NCBI RefSeq assembly: GCF_014281965.1
Contig: NZ_JACFTB010000003.1
Location: 124,001 to 188,000 of the forward strand
DNA: 64,000 bases
Origin: Rhodococcus sp. BP22
Lineage (GTDB): Bacteria; Actinomycetota; Actinomycetes; Mycobacteriales; Mycobacteriaceae
Direction: 5' to 3'
The notes beneath the pieces were generated by a model. That model ran no database searches. It saw only the letters and a program-made list of their open reading frames with translations, and had not been told where the DNA came from. Below are positions 62,640 through 64,000 of the stretch, in pieces. Numbering within the stretch: position 1 is the stretch's first letter; each line of letters starts with the position of its first letter. Position numbers and translations under genes: made by a program.

Positions 62640-62840
62640 TTACTCTGGTTGATCTTGTTTCCCCGAATCCTGACCATCGGTGCCCGAGCGTCGAGTATCG
62701 CGATTCATCTTCCACAGGAATTCCGGGTCGTCGTCAGGCCCGATCACCTTGCCTGCGGGTTCCTGCATCGTCGGACCGAACGCCTTCCAGAACAAGACGA
62801 TCACTGCTACCAAACCGATCATCGCCAAAAGATAGATCAT
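62640..62840 (-). CDS. Small membrane protein (66 aa)
   Basis: AGGAGG lies just before the ATG at 62840. One N-terminal membrane helix (MIYLLAMIGLVAVIVLFWKA) is followed by a polar tail with GPDDDPEFLWKMNRDTR, a motif that looks conserved. The function is unknown. It is convergent with the MinD-like gene and downstream of bldC on the same strand. Confidence 0.7.
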   Translation of the reverse strand: MIYLLAMIGLVAVIVLFWKAFGPTMQEPAGKVIGPDDDPEFLWKMNRDTRRSGTDGQDSGKQDQPE

Positions 62841-62940
62841 GTCGCACCTCCTCATAAGAGGGTAGCCGCGTGGGGATGTCATGTGCACCCCACGCGGCTC
62901 GCAGTTTCCTGAGAATCGCCTCTCCTGTGTGAGCGGCGGG

Positions 62941-63153
62941 CTATCTGTGTCCGGCCTCCGTGGTCAGCGAGGTCAGCAAAGCCATGACCTCGGACTCGCG
63001 GAAACGGCGGTGGCCCCCGGGCGTCCGAAGTGATCCGAGCCGTCCTGCGTGTGCCCATCGGGTCACAGTCTTGGGATCGACATGAAAGAGCGCCGCTACC
63101 TGCCCCGGTGTGAGCAGTGAATCCTGAGCCTTGTGCAGAGTTGGTGCGCTCAT
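62941..63153 (-). CDS. bldC: BldC-family MerR-like regulator
   Basis: This 70-residue protein is a single MerR-type DNA-binding domain: LLTPGQVAALFHVDPKTVTR and WAHAGRLGSLRTPGGHRRFR, matching BldC of Streptomyces almost throughout. BldC binds direct repeats and controls development in Streptomyces; in non-sporulating relatives its targets are not known. The start at 63153 follows GGAGG. A 320-bp upstream region contains a palindrome. Confidence 0.93.
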   Translation of the reverse strand: MSAPTLHKAQDSLLTPGQVAALFHVDPKTVTRWAHAGRLGSLRTPGGHRRFRESEVMALLTSLTTEAGHR

Positions 63154-63472
63154 CTTCTCGTGTCCTCCTGCGTGCTGAATCGCATGTGATCGATCGCTGA
63201 TGTGTCCGGTACTGCTGGTGTGTCTTCACCCCGACGTGGTCCTCGGTGAAGCAAGACCCGCCCTCATAGGGTGTGAATCCCGAATCGGGATCCGCCCACG
63301 AGGACCTGCGTTCTCGTCCGATCGGTCGAGCACGCGTGGTGTACGAGACCCATGGTTACATCCAGACCCCTAGGTACTCGACTGACCTAAAGTTGGTAAA
63401 GGGGAGGTAATGGACAAATCGGATAAGTCAGGCGGCATCGAGATGGGTTGTTCCGAGCGGTAGCCTGGGGTC
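63154..63472. promoter_or_regulatory. Intergenic region upstream of bldC and the DUF4229-like gene
   Basis: The 319-bp gap between the divergent genes holds a 15-bp palindrome ATCCCGA-A-TCGGGAT (63277-63291) and no coding signal. Promoters for both genes must lie here, the bldC leader being long if it starts near the palindrome. Confidence 0.5.
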
Positions 63473-63793
63473 GTGACCGAAAGCAACACGCCCCCCGCGC
63501 CCACCGCAACAAAGGGTCAGCTGTTCCGTGACGTAGCTCTTTACACCGGAGCACGCTTGTTGCTCGTCATCGTCATCGCCGCCGCCATCTTCGGAATCGG
63601 GCTCATCTTCGGCGTCGAGGTGCCCATACTCGTCGCCGCGGTATTCGGAGTACTGATCGCCCTGCCGCTGTCACTGCTGCTGTTCAAGTCGCTTCGCATA
63701 CGAGTCAACGTGTCGATCGCCGGAGTGGACGAGGGACGCAGACAAGCGCGCGCAGATCTGCAATCGAAGCTGCGCGGAGAAGACGGCCGTTGA
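63473..63793 (+). CDS. Two-helix membrane protein (DUF4229-like)
   Basis: This 106-residue protein has a short variable N-terminus, then two membrane segments ([20 protein letters not shown] and [20 protein letters not shown]) and a charged arginine-rich tail. It resembles DUF4229 proteins of actinobacteria. Function unknown. Its stop shares bases with the start of the following gene (TGATG). Confidence 0.75.
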   Translation: MTESNTPPAPTATKGQLFRDVALYTGARLLLVIVIAAAIFGIGLIFGVEVPILVAAVFGVLIALPLSLLLFKSLRIRVNVSIAGVDEGRRQARADLQSKLRGEDGR

Positions 63794-64000
63794 TGACCCG
63801 CATCGTCGATCACTCGGCGTCGCGTGAATGGGTCGACAACGCAGTCCGGCTGATCGACGCCGACGCCCAACGCAGTGCCGACACCCATCTCCTGCGCTAC
63901 CCACTGCCGGCCGCCTGGAACGTCCAGCTCTACCTCAAAGACGAGTCCACGCACATCACCGGAAGCCTCAAGCACCGGCTTGCCCGCTCACTGTTCCTCT
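63793..64000 (+). CDS. PLP-dependent cysteine synthase/desulfhydrase family (Cds1-like), N-terminal part
   Basis: The gene runs out of the window. The first 69 residues include [29 protein letters not shown] and the PLP lysine motif [20 protein letters not shown]. This closely resembles the actinobacterial L-cysteine desulfhydrase Cds1, a relative of cysteine synthase. The start overlaps the stop of the preceding gene. Confidence 0.85.
   Translation, partial: MTRIVDHSASREWVDNAVRLIDADAQRSADTHLLRYPLPAAWNVQLYLKDESTHITGSLKHRLARSLFL

Overview
The window is high-GC actinobacterial chromosome, most probably Rhodococcus or a close Nocardiaceae relative. The backbone follows the gene order known from Mycobacterium tuberculosis Rv0489 to Rv0531: gpm1, senX3-regX3, an Rv0495c-type gene, ppx, an Rv0497-type membrane protein, a sugar-phosphate isomerase, a thioesterase, proC, a small excisionase-like HTH gene, the 33-residue ribosomal protein bS22, galE2, an acyltransferase, serB1, a glutaredoxin, hemA-C-D-B, then hemL, an Rv0525-type phosphatase, a TlpA-like thioredoxin, ccdA, resB, ccsB and an Rv0530-type MinD-like ATPase. 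Nocardiaceae-type features are the rex gene directly before hemA, the fused cobA/hemD and many GTGA/ATGA start-stop overlaps. The genus is an inference.

Layout. 1-5.9 kb: end of a CoA ligase, an AAA+ ATPase, a divergent XRE-cupin regulator and methyltransferase, a type-B carboxylesterase and a membrane protein whose 3' end runs into an ISL3-type transposase relic. 6.1-12.5 kb: accessory block 1 (enoyl-CoA hydratase, nitroreductase, TauD-type dioxygenase, TetR regulator, an orphan peptide-type substrate-binding lipoprotein and an acyl-CoA ligase). 12.6-34.6 kb: backbone, including the senX3-regX3 phosphate-sensing pair and the rex-hem operon. 34.6-45.1 kb: accessory block 2, bounded by two 45-bp direct repeats (43 of 45 identical). 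It carries an FMO-type monooxygenase, a serine hydrolase, a zinc alcohol dehydrogenase, a kinase-like protein with a coupled gene of unknown function, a TetR regulator, a second orphan substrate-binding lipoprotein closely similar to the one in block 1, and an SDR, plus an aldehyde dehydrogenase relic. 45.2-50.2 kb: small membrane proteins, csoR with a copper chaperone, a PQQ-type sugar dehydrogenase lipoprotein and an acyl-CoA oxidase. 50.2-53.4 kb: bioA-bioF-bioD. 53.5-64 kb: a repeat-containing membrane protein, a hydrolase, hemL and the cytochrome c maturation genes, the MinD-like ATPase, bldC, and the start of a cds1-like PLP enzyme.

How it fits together. Tetrapyrrole synthesis (hemA, hemC, hemD, hemB, hemL) and system II cytochrome c assembly (tlpA-type thioredoxin, ccdA, resB, ccsB) occupy two operons, the first headed by the NADH/NAD sensor rex with a Rex-type box upstream. 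The two accessory blocks look like catabolic modules. Each combines oxidoreductases with a TetR regulator and an orphan solute-binding lipoprotein lacking a permease. Other visible regulation includes a CsoR operator before csoR, a BioQ-type palindrome between bioA and bioF, and strong hairpins at several convergent gene ends. Signs of decay or plasticity are the internally deleted ppx, the transposase and aldehyde dehydrogenase relics, a 13-G run, a bioA without a canonical start codon, and in-frame 15-21 bp tandem repeats in four membrane or envelope-type genes. No tRNA, rRNA, CRISPR array or integrase gene was recognised.
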